Under the pieces are notes generated by a model, which saw nothing but the letters and a program-made list of their open reading frames with translations, did not search any database and was not told the origin of the DNA. Positions 23,263 to 35,718 of a DNA stretch of 64,000 bases are shown here, in pieces. Within the stretch, counting starts at the first letter, position 1. The number at the start of each line of letters is the position of its first letter. Origin of the DNA: Ephydatia muelleri (Eukaryota; Porifera; Demospongiae; Spongillida; Spongillidae). The stretch covers positions 2,036,589-2,100,588 of the forward strand of contig JABACO010000002.1 of the NCBI GenBank assembly GCA_013339895.1, written 5' to 3'. The position numbers were made by a program, and so were the translations under genes.

Positions 23263-23306
23263 AGATGGCTACTTAATATTCATTCATGAATATTAAGTAG
23301 CCATCT
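23263..23306. repeat. perfect 21-base palindrome with a 2-base loop
   Basis: The arm starting AGATGGCTACTTAATATTC (23263-23283) pairs without mismatch with 23286-23306; the loop is TC. The same hairpin is at 44129-44172 in block 3. Flanking CCACAGATG / CAATAATCTGTGGG gives a longer imperfect stem. Confidence 0.9.
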
Positions 23307-24508
23307 TTGGCAATAATCTGTGGGTCCCACCCCATCCCCCCTCCCCATTCAAGTGATTGATTGCGGCAGTGGACTATATCGCTGACTTTGGCCATGCTTG
23401 AATCTTGCACTCAGGAAAAGAACCTTTAATTGGCTCATTAATCTTTTAAAAAGCACATTAAAAGCACGGCGTTGAATTATTATAATCATAGCTATGTATT
23501 TGTAAAAGATCTCTTCATCGTTGGAGTATCGACGACGTGTGGTTGATCAAGCTAGTGATGTGTTTGAATAAAGTCTAATGTCCTGAAGCCCGCACGTTTC
23601 CCGTGAAGTGTCGCATTAAATGCTGTGCTCCATACATGGCGTGTTTAACTGCTCACGGCTTGTTACGCTCATTAATGACATCAGTGGATATTAATATATT
23701 GACAACATTATATTCAGCATCATTAAAAATGATCGGTTTTAATTACGTCACATTATACGTTGCAATTATATGATTTGAACACTTGTACAACTGTTTTGTA
23801 TTATCAAAGTAGTGTAATTATATAACAGCACTAAAAACTCAGTAGAGCTGAATCTGAAGGTTTGATTTGTAATGGAATGAAAATCATGTCGCTAATCAGG
23901 AGCGTGATTCAGTTACCATAGTAATTCAGTTACAATCAAAGCATAGTATTCTCTCGTTTCATACCACACTTTGAACCATGTACAAGTTGCTCTGTGCAAG
24001 GGCTTTTCAAATAACGCAGTGAACCATCTGACATCATTTATTAAAACACTTTGATGAGTATGAATGTCATATGCCATAGCCTATTCTAGGGGCGGCGCCC
24101 TAAATGACAGCTCACGTGAAATCGTGTCAGGTGATAACACCACTGATCGCTTGTTGTTTTACTGAGTCGCGGAGGGCAGCCCCTCCAGATGTGCCACCCA
24201 GTGTGATTTGTATCCCTGACCTGGCCCCCGGCGAGTGTTTGACCCCTTCCACCTCCTTTCTCCCCCTCCTTACGCCATCCCTCGTCACATCCCACTGCGA
24301 CCATGTGATGGCCGCATCGTACTTAAACCCTATCTAAACGCCGTAAGCATGATTCAGTAAATCCCATAGATAGTATAGTAAGGTAATATCCTTACATCTC
24401 ATTATTCATTGTTGTTTTATAAAACATCGACAATTACCATTTTTATGGTTCATTTCGTGGTCATCTGACCTCCGTCACTACGCTATGCGCACAAACTGCA
24501 CAAATGCC

Positions 24509-24643
24509 CATAAAAGTAAGAGCGCAGTTACAGTTGTCATTTCCAGCAGTTGTTATAACTTGTTAGGACTAGGTCTCGTCCTGCTTTGTAGGCTATCGCT
24601 ATTCGTTGTGTATGCCATTTTTGTCCCTGAAATTTGCAACTAG
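24509..24643 (+). promoter_or_regulatory. candidate promoter and 5' UTR exon of copy 2
   Basis: Same layout as upstream of copy 1: CCATAAAAG at 24509 and a putative UTR exon ending GCAACTAG/GTGGGT at 24643. The intron would run to TTTCTTTAG just before the ATG at 25881. Confidence 0.35.
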
Positions 24644-25880
24644 GTGGGTGTTTTTGTCGTGTGTCTGTAGACTGTACGTCTTGACTTGCTGGTAGAATTT
24701 AGCGAAGTTAGTAAATGCTAAGAAAGACGTTCGAAATGGCAACTGTACTGTGTCTATGGACCCTGTAGGGATTGTTGAGTAGCCTATGGACGCAGATTTG
24801 CCCCACCTATTAGCACGTCCTATTAGCGGTAAAGGGCTCCACTACCCTAGTGTGCGTGTCGCCCAGTTGGTGATTCCTGCAGCTATTGAAAGTGTGTAGT
24901 GGGTCACAAGAGATGCCTTTACCTCCTTTATAGATGAAAATATTGACAATCCAGCTTAGTAGATTAGTGGGACCAGAATGTGGTGTGCAGAGAAGCTTGA
25001 GGTGCATATTGAGTGGATAAGGTAGCTGTGATGCATTAGAGGGAGTTTCCCAAGACGCTAGTGTGTGATTAGACTGTACGTCTTGACTTGCTGGCAGCAT
25101 TCAGCTAGGTGGTGAAAAAGGCCACACACAAACAAATTTATAAATGCGTTTTTTATATCTTCAGATCGTAGTAGCTTTTAAGAAAAGCTAAAGTAGCCCT
25201 TGAAAACACATTTGTAAATGTAGAGCGTAGATACCTGTGAGGGTAGCCTTTGAGTAGCCCTTGGAAACATATTTGCTCAGCCTTCTAGTTGTAAAGAACG
25301 CCACTACCAGAAAAAGATTGAACCTTAGATTGATTGGGACCAGAATGTGGTGTGGACAGAGAAGCCTTTAATGGTAGCCGTTGAGTAGCCCTTGGAAACA
25401 GATTTGTAAAGAGCGCCGATTGAAGTTTGTGTGTCTATTGTCCAGTAGTGATTCCTGTGGCTATTGAAGGTGTGTGTGGGGTCAGATGAGATGTCTGTAC
25501 CCTCCTTTATAGCTGAAATAGGCTACAATCCAGCTTGGTAGGTTAGGTGGGACCCGTATTTGTTGTGGCAGAGAAGCTTGAGATGCGCATTTTGGGTGGA
25601 TAAGGTAGCTGTGAGCATTGGAAGGAGCTAGCCGACAGTGTCACCAAGACGCTGGAATGATAGGCAGACCTCTTGTAACCGTACGTAGCTACAAGGACCG
25701 TACTGGTCGCCATTAGTCCGGTTGGCCGTGTCCAGATGAGCCTATTGGTGTAGTAAAGAGAAGCGTGAAGTGTGTGTGGTTGTGTGGTGTGGACCTCGTG
25801 GTGCGTACGAGCTAGCTAGCTCCCTGAACGTGCTGTCTTTCCATTAACTATTAATCATTTCTTTTCTTTAGAACATAAAA

Positions 25881-28800
25881 ATGTTGAGTTTCGCAACTTG
25901 TGCGAATGTGCCTGTGCGAGGTGGTCGAGGAGGGTATGGTGGTGGTGGTCTAGTGGAGGTGGAGGGTAGGGTTGTGTGGGGAGGAGATATGGAGGGAGTG
26001 TACATGTTGGATGAGGTGCGGTCTAAGTGGAGTAGAGTGGCTGATGGTGGTGAGTTGGATGGGCACACTAGCTGTGTGTGGAGGGAGGCTGGTGTGGGTT
26101 GGAGGTTGAGAGGGTGGTGTGAGGAGTAAGGAGGTGAAGGAGTTGAGAGGAGGGAGATGGTCCCACATGCCAGACATGTTGGTAGGGTGTAGGTGGTCCT
26201 GTGTACTAAGCGTTAGTGGAGGTGGTATGGTGGTGATGGGAGGGGATAGGTGATGGAGTGAGGTACTTGAATGATGTTCAGGTGTTTGATGGCGGGACAC
26301 AGACCTGGCACAGAGGACCATCACTTCCTAAGCCATGTTGCCCATGTCAGCAGTGGTCCATGGGGACATGGTCTTCGTGATGGGAGGTTTGGGCATGGAC
26401 AGAGCAGTGTGGTGTGCCGACATCCGTGACCTGGTGAGCCACTGAGCATTGTGTAGCATCTCTGTCCCTTTGTTTAGCGTGTGTGTAGCTGACGCGCGGA
26501 CACACACCACGCTACTACACACTCACGCGCACACGCCACACACCTACGAGTCGACGCTCAACGTGAACCTACGTAGACAGCCTACATACACGCACACACT
26601 AGACGTGGATGCGCGTGTCTCTGCGATGGAGAGACGCGCGCACGTGAAGCGTCTCCATCGCCCACACACCACGGACGCTGAAGCTGTGACTGCGTTGTGT
26701 GGTGTGTGTGCTTCATGGCTCTCGTGCACACTATTGTACACACATGGCTGCCTGTAGTGACACACACCACACACAGATGTCTTAACTGCATGCAGCATGT
26801 GTATGTGTACACACCATACAGATGCACACACACATGTAGCTACATCACATGTACTGGTGCACATGCTCCAAATGTGTGTGCACACTCACATGACCACACA
26901 TGACACATCTCCACCTATTTCCACCACACACATGTGCACACACATTCACAAGACTACTGCACACACCCATGACTCACAGCAATCCATTTGGAGGCAGTTA
27001 CCAGATGTACCATACTGCTTGTCATCAGTATGTGTGGGTGATGGTGTGCTGCTTGCAATTGGAGGTGCAGAAGACCTGAGGGGATCAAAGAAGACTTCTT
27101 CCATCTATGGTCTCCATGGTGATGATAAGAAGTGGAAGCATGTGGGAGACATGCCATTTGCATGTTCCCGAGTGGACACACTGTTGCTGTCAGATGGAGG
27201 CTTGTTGGTGGTTGATGGCTATACTCAACAGGTCTTGAGGATTACTGTGCAAGGTAAATATTCCCTTTACTGGATTTGAATTAATGCTACTCATTTCAGG
27301 TCTCGCTAAGCTCTTCCCCATCACACCAACTGTAAAGGAGACCGGGAAAAGCCAAAAAGAAGCAGATGAAAGGTATGGGGAATATGAGGGAACAGGGATA
27401 CAGTGGATAGAGGATTGGGTGAGGGTACTTGGTGAAGTGGGCTGGTTGTAACACTCCAACTTGTGACGTGACATTAATGTATGTTGGCTGACTGTGCTTA
27501 AAGTTACTGATCATTTGTAACGTTCACTATTCTGGTGCAGTTTTGTGTTTTGTGCACGTATATTGGAACAATCTGTGTTCAGAAATGACTGCTTCCACTA
27601 TCATGTGAGTAACATGTGTGTATGGTACACTGTCATGACAAAGGTACCTCACTGGTGAACCGTTGAGCACAGCAGTTGTGTTTCGATTAGTGTAAGGGTG
27701 GAAGAGTTTCTTAATGCTAATGTATGTGTTGTGGTGGTTGCAATGAAGGGTGTGTGTGTACTGATGCCAATATGAAAGGAGATGTGATCATATTTGTGTG
27801 ATTCGTTCAACAGGCTCTATGAGGAGGCCATGAGCAAGGGATATGTGGAAACTTCAGTGACCAAGTGTCTCATCCTTGGAGCAGCCGGTGTTGGCAAGAC
27901 TCACCTCAAACACCTCCTTCTCAAGAAGGACCCTCCAGAGCAACGTGTCAGTACGGGACTGGCTGACAACCCTGTTCGAGCCATCTCCTTCTCACTGGCT
28001 GGTGTGGGTGGTCAAGAGGAGGATGACTGGTTTGTGGTTGAAGATGACCAGGCACTGCTAAGGGTTGTGGGTGGTACCATCAGAGATGGTGGTGTATCCA
28101 TGGCAACATCCTTGGAAGAGGTGGTTAGCAGTTTCCCAAAGATGACCATTCATGTGTCTAGTGATGGAGCTGGTGCAGTTCACCCTGACCCCACACCTGC
28201 CCGTGTCAATGTTACCATGGATACCGGCCAACAGAGCAGGACTGTATCCATAGAGGAGGAGCTGATTCATCACATCAACCACTCCTCAGGTAAAGAGATG
28301 TTCAGAGTTATCTTACTTAACCTGTACAAATCTCTCTGTACATAGACAAGAAGAAACTATTTGGTGTGAAGTGGATTCAATTTCATTGACAGTGGAGGTC
28401 AACTTCAATACCATGATATCCTTCCATTGTTCATTCAGAAACCTGCTGTGGCCATATTTGTATTAAACCTTTCAGAAGAACTGTCCCATCAACCAACCAT
28501 CGAGTACTATGGAGCGGATGGCAAGCCAGTGAGTAGACCATATCGATCATCTCTCTCACACAAACAGATCCTTCAGCACTGTCTCGGAGCAATGTGCTCA
28601 CAGGATGCTCGACCTCTGATCGTCACCGTGGGAACACACCGAGATGCTGCAGATAGGTGCTCAGAATCCATTAAAGACAAGAACCACAGAGTCATGGAAT
28701 TACTGGATGCAGGCAGGTTCCGTGTGCTGTGTAATGGAGAAGAGCTTACAGAAGCTATATTTGCTGTCAACGGGAAAACCCCTCAGGATGAAGACAGAGT

Positions 28801-30235
28801 TGTTGCTAAGGTACTCAGAAAGAAGATTGTGTCGTTGTGTTCGAAGTTAATGAAGATGCCGATAGCATGGTTTGGGCTGGACGTTCTTCTCCAGAGGTCA
28901 TCCCATGATGGTATCTTGAGCCTTGTAGAATGCCAAGGGTGGTGCTAAAAGGTTGCACATCGAGGGAGATGCATTCTTAGCGGCCTTGCACCATCTTGTC
29001 TACCACAATGTTTCCTACATTACCCAGAGGTTCTTCCCCAGACAGTGTTCTGTGATCCCCAGGTTGTCCTCACCAAGGTGACTGAACTAGTGGAGTACCA
29101 CCACAAGCTGAGGGACAGTCCAGATAAAGGTGTGGCAGCTGAGCGTGATCTGGTCAAGTTCAGGGATCATGGACTGTTGTCAGTGGAGCTCCTGAAGAAG
29201 TTTTCAAAGCATTACACAGAAGGTCTGTTCGCTCCACAAGATCTGTTGAAGGTATTGGTGAGTGTTGGAGCGATTGCTATGGTCAGTGAAGCGGGTGATT
29301 GAGTACTTGATGCCGGCTCTGCTGCCCCATCTGGACTCTGGCCAAGTGTCCAAGTACTGTCAACCAGGTACCTCACTGATCATCAGGCCCTCCCAAGGCT
29401 GTATTCCTAGTGGTCTGTTCTGCTGTCTTGTGGCCCAGCTTTTATCCCCAACCAACCATTCACCTTGGAAGGTGTGCATGGAAGGGACAAGCCATTATCT
29501 TTGTATCGCAACTGCATCACTTTTCAGCTCAAGCACACGACAGAACTGGTGACCCTAGTTGACATGTTCTCTACATTCTGTTGCATATTGACACAATTTT
29601 CCGGTAAAGTGTGTAGGAGGTGAGAGATTGTGTTCACAATGACATCAAAGAGAGCATGTGGAATACTCAGTACCAAGGTGTCCTGTTTGAAGATGCCTTC
29701 ATGTGTGCAGGAGCCAGTGGTACCTCAGACCTTCCTCATTGGCTGTAGTTGTGTCGGAGAAGAAATGGAAATGTAGCATTCTGAGCGTCAGTGTGGTGGC
29801 CTGAGTGAGGATCAGTTGATGTGGTTTGGTGAGAGTGGTGTCACATGAAACAGGATCCCAGTGCAACAGGTGGGTCATTTGTGTGTAGGTAGATCATGTG
29901 ATCACTATCTGTTTCATCTAGGTACAGTTCCTGTGACCTTGGACAGTGAACCATCATTACAGCACCTCATGGAGAAAGTAGCAGCTGTGATTCCAAGCAA
30001 GTACGAGATGGTGGGACTTCAACTTGGTCTGACACCAGCCCAGCTTCAGGCGATACGACCACAGCACCAAAGCCTGGAGGATTACCACAGAGCATTTGGT
30101 GAGATTTTAGATGAGTGGAGGAGACGAGGGTCACCTCCCTTACACCTGGGGGACATTGACTGGTGTGTTGAGAAGTGCAGTGTTGGTGAAGTCCTGTTAT
30201 CGGAGCAGTTGACCTCCTGGATCACACAACAGTGA
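25881..30235 (+). CDS. kelch / Roc GTPase / COR-like / death-domain protein, copy 2 (disrupted)
   Basis: Exons by homology and splice sites: 25881-26433, 26980-27253, 27300-27372, 27814-28289, 28346-29869 and 29922-30235. Exons 2-4 are intact and hold the P-loop GAAGVGKT. Exon 5 has the THRD G4 motif, then a segment differing from the other copies: KDKNHRVMELLDAGRFRVLC replaces AEKSQKLKALLDAGSFRIVY. The death domain (MVGLQLGLTPAQLQAIRPQH, then ILDEWRRRG) ends SWITQQ, without the CaaX tail. Exon 1 has frame breaks near 26070 and 26245; the latter is shared with copy 3. Exon 5 breaks near 28938 (an extra G) and is strongly decayed at 29560-29830. This copy is probably a pseudogene or mis-sequenced. 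Confidence 0.75.
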
Positions 30236-31766
30236 CCTCAAAGGTTATGCATGTAGCTGGGAACATTGAACCTTATTATGTACTACAGTAGTTATTTGTA
30301 TGTGTGTGTGCCACTGTTTTGTGTTCTTTCTGTTGTTTTAATGGTTTTGCTATTGCTGTTTGTTTAGAAATGAAAATATTTTGTCTTGTTGATGTCATGG
30401 TGATATAAATGCAGCTTAATCTTAACTGGTCACTTACAATACCTTATCTATTGTGGCTATGTGATGACAGCCTTTGTGCTGGGAGGCTAGACATTCTCAG
30501 CATGCAGCCATCATCAATAGTGTTCACCAGTCACTAGCCTTCTATCAAGATACCATCTGGCCTTGAACCAGGTGGGAGAGACCAGATGACATCACCACTG
30601 CACCATGGAGCTGTGGTCTGGGTCTTTGTGAGCCATAAGGGCTGCTGACCATGGTCAAAAGAAACCATTGTGAAGGACCAAAGTACATCACAGCGGAATG
30701 TATTCAGAACCTGTATGATGGCATGTAGCTATTGATGAAGAAAAGACAGTACGTCACGCTTTGGATCGAATTAATCGACATGAAATTTAATAATAATTCA
30801 GAGCTTCATCGTGGAGCCGTAAATGCGTGTGTACTCCGAGTGTCGCCAGTTGTAGCGCGGTCATGGCGAGCGCAGCGTACCTACAGTACGTACTGATCCT
30901 GGAATCCACGTGAGGCCTAACCCCCCAGCCTTCTACGCTCAACGCAACACAGTCCTGCCTGAACACGCTGGTAAGTCCAGTGACGCTGTACATGTCATCG
31001 GATCATCAAACGGCTTCACAAGGAAAACGTGCAGGGGTGGAAAGTGATGAACTCCCAGCCAAGCATATCCCTGGATTGTGTTCGATAAAGCCAGGACGGT
31101 TGTAAAGCTTTTCCACACCAGGTATGTAGCTAGTCAATTCCAGTGGTGGGGAAATCCTTGAACTCATTGGGTTGGCTCTCCTGCTGTTTTGCATACACCC
31201 TCGTTGCACACTGACGTTGACCCACGCACCCAAACCCAGCCTTGGCATGTTGAAATTTTTTCTGTGCTTCGGCATGCGCGCATCCCGGAACATGAACGTG
31301 TGACGTGGAATTCAATGACTTAGATGCATTCGTTTTCCACCAGCTAGGCGTGTACACGAGGACGGACGAGCAGATGCTCTGTGTGGTCCGTCGGGTATCT
31401 TGCCTTTGCCATGGTGAGGGGTGTGGTCTGCAGTGGGGGTGTGGTCTACAGTGGTCGTTTTGAGGTGGAATTGTTGCTGCTGCGGAGATGAGGATGAGGA
31501 GTGTGTGTGGTGGAGGTGGAGGTGGAGATAATGGTGTCTCATCAAGTCGTGATCTCAACTTGAGAATAGTGACATAAGGGAGAAGGGGTTCATTTCATCT
31601 CCTGTTACTTTATTGTATACAACACTGCTATACATTTCCACATACCACTGATATGGCCTGTGTGTTGGCTACACTGTACTGTAAGTATCTGCACATGTGT
31701 TGTATGAGGATGCATTGACATGTTCCCCTCCCTTTCTCCCTTCCTCCTCGTACTTTTTCACTTGTT
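30236..31766. other. downstream flank of copy 2
   Basis: It matches the flanks of copies 3 and 4 almost base for base and that of copy 1 loosely. The same short coding-like pieces (FDKARTVVKLFHT near 31090, then a Thr/Asp-rich piece near 31360) recur. The NDST FWWF exon found in block 1 is missing between about 31390 and 31420. No complete gene is seen. Confidence 0.4.
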
Positions 31767-31820
31767 CTATATGAAGCCCTCTTCAGATCTGTTCACACGT
31801 GGACCAACTTCCAAATGAAG
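31767..31820 (+). CDS. NDST-like exon fragment (block 2)
   Basis: The frame reads [17 protein letters not shown]. In NDST enzymes the N-deacetylase part ends with a segment of the pattern LYTFxxLxxFxxxWTNLxL, so the WTN core and spacing agree. The match is short. It recurs at 35663-35718 (minus) and 53177-53227. The exon runs directly into a polypyrimidine tract, so its 3' boundary is unclear. Confidence 0.35.
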
Positions 31821-31830
31821 GCTGACTGGC

Positions 31831-32224
31831 CTCTCTCCACTTCCCCTCCTCCTCCACTCCCCTCCCACTCCTCCCCTCCCCCCTCCACCACTCCTCCCCT
31901 CCCCCCTCCACCACTCCTCCCCTCCCCCCTCCACCACTCCTCCCCTCCCCCCTCCCCACTCCTCCCCTCCCCCCTCCACCACTCCTCCCCTCCCCCCCCC
32001 CACTCCTCCCCTCCCCCCTCCACCACTCCTCCCCTCCCCCTCCACCACTCCTCCCCTCCCCCCTCCACCACTCCTCCCCTCCCCCCTCCACCACTCCTCC
32101 CCTCCCCCCCTCCCACCACTCCTCCCCTCCCCCTCCACCACTCCTCCCCTCCCCCCTCCACCACTCCTCCCCTCCCCCCCCCTCCCCCCTCCCCACTCCT
32201 CCCCTCCCCTCCACCACTCCTCCC
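31831..32224. repeat. polypyrimidine tract ending at a gap
   Basis: CCACTCCTCCCCTCCCCCCT-type units repeat up to the gap. Long frames on either strand are low-complexity artefacts. Confidence 0.95.
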
Positions 32225-33224
32225 NNNNNNNNNNNNNNNNNNNNNNNNNNNNNNNNNNNNNNNNNNNNNNNNNNNNNNNNNNNNNNNNNNNNNNNNNNNN
32301 NNNNNNNNNNNNNNNNNNNNNNNNNNNNNNNNNNNNNNNNNNNNNNNNNNNNNNNNNNNNNNNNNNNNNNNNNNNNNNNNNNNNNNNNNNNNNNNNNNNN
32401 NNNNNNNNNNNNNNNNNNNNNNNNNNNNNNNNNNNNNNNNNNNNNNNNNNNNNNNNNNNNNNNNNNNNNNNNNNNNNNNNNNNNNNNNNNNNNNNNNNNN
32501 NNNNNNNNNNNNNNNNNNNNNNNNNNNNNNNNNNNNNNNNNNNNNNNNNNNNNNNNNNNNNNNNNNNNNNNNNNNNNNNNNNNNNNNNNNNNNNNNNNNN
32601 NNNNNNNNNNNNNNNNNNNNNNNNNNNNNNNNNNNNNNNNNNNNNNNNNNNNNNNNNNNNNNNNNNNNNNNNNNNNNNNNNNNNNNNNNNNNNNNNNNNN
32701 NNNNNNNNNNNNNNNNNNNNNNNNNNNNNNNNNNNNNNNNNNNNNNNNNNNNNNNNNNNNNNNNNNNNNNNNNNNNNNNNNNNNNNNNNNNNNNNNNNNN
32801 NNNNNNNNNNNNNNNNNNNNNNNNNNNNNNNNNNNNNNNNNNNNNNNNNNNNNNNNNNNNNNNNNNNNNNNNNNNNNNNNNNNNNNNNNNNNNNNNNNNN
32901 NNNNNNNNNNNNNNNNNNNNNNNNNNNNNNNNNNNNNNNNNNNNNNNNNNNNNNNNNNNNNNNNNNNNNNNNNNNNNNNNNNNNNNNNNNNNNNNNNNNN
33001 NNNNNNNNNNNNNNNNNNNNNNNNNNNNNNNNNNNNNNNNNNNNNNNNNNNNNNNNNNNNNNNNNNNNNNNNNNNNNNNNNNNNNNNNNNNNNNNNNNNN
33101 NNNNNNNNNNNNNNNNNNNNNNNNNNNNNNNNNNNNNNNNNNNNNNNNNNNNNNNNNNNNNNNNNNNNNNNNNNNNNNNNNNNNNNNNNNNNNNNNNNNN
33201 NNNNNNNNNNNNNNNNNNNNNNNN
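32225..33224. other. assembly gap, 1000 N
   Basis: Exactly 1000 N between a polypyrimidine contig end and a polypurine contig end, as expected where simple sequence stops an assembly. Confidence 0.99.
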
Positions 33225-33890
33225 GGGGAGAGGAGTGGAGGGAGAGGAGTGGAGGGAGAGGAGTGGAGGGAGAGGAGTGGAGGGAGAGGATGGAGGGAGG
33301 AGTGGAGGGAGAGAGGGGGGGGGAGAGGAGTGGAGGGAGAGGAGTGGAGGGAGAGGAGTGGAGGGAGAGGAGTGGAGGGAGAGGAGTGGAGGGAGAGGAG
33401 TGGAGGGAGAGGAGTGGAGGGAGAGGAGTGGAGGGAGAGGAGTGGAGGGAGAGGAGTGGAGGGAGGAGAGTGGAGGGAGAGGAGTGGAGGGAGAGGAGTG
33501 GAGGGGGAGAGGAGTGGAGGGAGAGGAGTGGAGGGAGAGGAGTGGAGGGAGAGGAGTGGAGGGAGAGGAGTGGAGGGAGAGAGGAGTGGAGGGAGAGGAG
33601 TGGAGGAGAGGAGTGGGGGAGAGGAGGGAGGAGAGGAGTGGAGGGAGAGGAGTGGAGGGAGGAGGGAGAAAAGTTGAGGGAGGAGGGAGAAGAGTGGAGG
33701 GAGGAGGGAGAGGAGTGGAGGGAGAGGAGTAGAGGGAGGAGGGAGAAGAGTGGAGGGAGGAGGGAGAGGAGTGGAGGAGGAGGGAGAGGAGTGGAGGGAG
33801 GAGGGAGAGGAGTGGAGGGAGGAGGGAGAGGAGGATGATGGGGAGGAGGGAGTGGAGAGAGGATGATGGGGAGGAGGGAGACATCACACT
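33225..33890. repeat. polypurine tract, GGAGTGGAGGGAGA units
   Basis: Unit GGAGTGGAGGGAGA, about 14 bases, changing to GGAGGGAGGAGGGAGA. It is the reverse complement of the tract at 57296-57990 beside the second dynein exon. Confidence 0.95.
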
Positions 33891-34204
33891 GCTAAAAGTC
33901 CACACAGCCCATAGCCTGCAGGTGTTCTACTGTAAGTGTGTGTGGAAGTGTGGATGTGTGTAGTGAAGGAGTAGACCCACCTCTCCCAGACACTCCTTCT
34001 CTTGGGACCACACCACTGTGCCTTCGTTCACTGGAGAGGCTCCTGCTATGACCACTGGAGGATCAGGAGGGGAGGAGGGGGAGGAGGGAGGGGGGGAGAG
34101 AGAGATAAAAGGAGGAGAGAGGATCACACCATACATGTAGTCTTGAAACAACAGAACTGTCCCCATAGCTAATATAAATTTCTCTATTACTCCACCTAAA
34201 TGCC

Positions 34205-34349
34205 ACCCAGTCTTAGCGGTTGATCTGTACAGAGGATTGAAGCCCTTGTCCTTGAGTGTGTACACAGCTACTGTGCCATCATACAACCCCACAGCGATGA
34301 GGTAAGGGTGCTCTGGATGGATGTCCAGTGACATGACCCCCACTATCCA
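34205..34349 (-). CDS. DNAI1: axonemal dynein intermediate chain (DNAI1-like), WD40 exon, block 3
   Basis: After an acceptor TTCCTAG the minus strand reads VMSLDIHPEHPYLIAVGLYD, then GTVAVYTLKDK and PLYRSTAKTG. Outer-arm dynein intermediate chain 1 has the same WD40 segment (SGVMCxDIH..HPYLxAVGxYDGxVAxYNLK, then S.AKTGKH). The protein is part of the ciliary outer dynein arm, which suits an animal with flagellated cells. One extra G near the exon start breaks the frame relative to the block 4 copy. Other exons were not identified with confidence; a nearby piece PDPPVVIAGASPVNEGTVVW (about 34060-34000) may belong to this or another gene. Confidence 0.65.
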
Positions 34350-34369
34350 CTAGGAACACACATGCATGG

Positions 34370-34595
34370 TGATGGCAAGGGAGGGAGAGGAGGAGAGGGA
34401 GGGGAGGGAGGGAGGGATGGAGGGGGGAGAGGAAGGAGAGGAGAGAGCGAGGGTGAGGAGGAAGGGGAGAGGAGGAGGAAGGAGGGAGGGAAGGGAGAGG
34501 TAGAAGGAGAAGAGGGGAGAGGAAGAGGAGAGGGGAGAGGGAGAGGGAGGGAGAGGGAGGGGAGGGGGAGGGAGAGGGAGGGAGGAAGAGGAGCA
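34370..34595. repeat. polypurine tract upstream of the dynein exon
   Basis: GGGAGGGAGAGG-type purine repeat next to the splice acceptor, so on the minus strand it forms a very long pyrimidine tract. It is mirrored at 56470-56815. Confidence 0.95.
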
Positions 34596-34599
34596 TGCT

Positions 34600-35640
34600 T
34601 TACATACACATAAACACACACCCACACACACAGTGAACAGGGGAGGGGCTCACAGGGTTGTGGTCTCGAAACACTTCCCCTCCTTCAGCAGATGCCTCTC
34701 CAAGCCTCCCTGGTAAGACTCAAGGGAATAGTGATACGAGAATAGCTTGCACGTCTGTCAAGGCAAGCACCTGCAAACAAGGAGTCAAAGGGTTAAACAC
34801 AGCTACAACATGGAGGTAAAGGTGGGTGTATGGGGTACACACCAGAGTCCTCCCCTTCCCCTCCCTTCCCCCTCCCCTTCCATTTTTACCAAGGACCAAA
34901 GTCAATTTCAATGTCTACATTTTTAATATCTAATTTATTATGACATAATTAAAAATGAACAAAAATCTAACTATCCAAATGTGCTTTAGAAACCCTGAAA
35001 ACATCTCTGTACCTTAGCTCTAGTAGTAGAACTCAAAGCAGTTTGCTTTCTCAACACTGTACACACATCTGTTAGGTGAGCCATCACCCATTGGACCCAA
35101 ACCAGGCTTCAGGCAGAGTGAAGTCCTGCAAATGCAAGGTGCAATGATTCTATTGCCATGGCAACACGAATACTCTGTGTGGGAGATGATAGGAGTGAAG
35201 GGAGAGACATCGCACCTTTAAGTCCACACCCTCCCCTCCTCCCCATCTCCATCACCACACCAGTCCACACCCTCCCCTCCTCCCCATCACCACACTACTC
35301 ACAGTGCACACAGGAATGATGTCATCAGGAAAGATGGTGAAGTACCTGGTAGTCGTGTTGAGGAGTCCTCCTCCCCTTCCATTGTTACCAAGAAAGGAGG
35401 GGGAGGAAAGAAAGGAGAGAGGAGTGGAGGAGGAGGAGGGGGAATGGAGGAGGAGGGGGAATAGAGGAGGAGGGGAATGGAGGAGGAGAGAGAGTGGAGG
35501 AGGAGGAGTGGTGGAGGAGGAGTCGGTGGATGTGGTGGCGAGGGAGGACGTGGGAGTGGGAAGAGGAGTGCGTGGACGAGGGGGAGGGAGGTTGTGGTGA
35601 GAGGGAGGGAGAGTGGATGAGTGGAGGAGGAGGGGAATGT
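34600..35640 (-). other. stretch mirrored at 53230-54226, with unassigned exon-like pieces
   Basis: Read on the minus strand, two pieces look coding. LNTTTRYFTIFPDDIIPV (about 35390-35330) ends at GTGAG. LFSYHYSLESYQGGLERHLL (about 34745-34690) continues KEGKCFETTTL to a stop. Both are retained in block 4. The proteins are not recognised. The rest is purine-rich simple sequence and AT-rich intergenic DNA. Confidence 0.35.
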
Positions 35641-35662
35641 GGATGAGAGAGGCCAGATCAGC

Positions 35663-35718
35663 CTTCATTTGGAAGTTGGTCCACGTGTGAACAGATCTGA
35701 AGAGGGCTTTCATATAGA
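35663..35718 (-). CDS. NDST-like exon fragment (block 3)
   Basis: Minus strand reads [17 protein letters not shown] after an indel relative to block 2 (an extra A before GCCCTC). Same short NDST-like WTN motif as at 31767. Confidence 0.35.

Larger units (their letters stand above)
22722..31830 (+). repeat. segmental duplication, block 2: left arm of a large inverted repeat
   Basis: From ATATTTCGTGACATACCC near 22722 to the NDST-like exon at 31767-31820, the sequence matches 44708 down to about 35640 in reverse complement. Each arm is about 9 kb. The outer 900 bases (22722-23616) are shared only by blocks 2 and 3. The polypyrimidine tract starts at 31831. Confidence 0.85.

Noticed and set aside
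31767..33905. Very long frames across 32225-33224 on both strands
   Set aside because: They read through 1000 N and simple repeats; the sequence in the gap is unknown.
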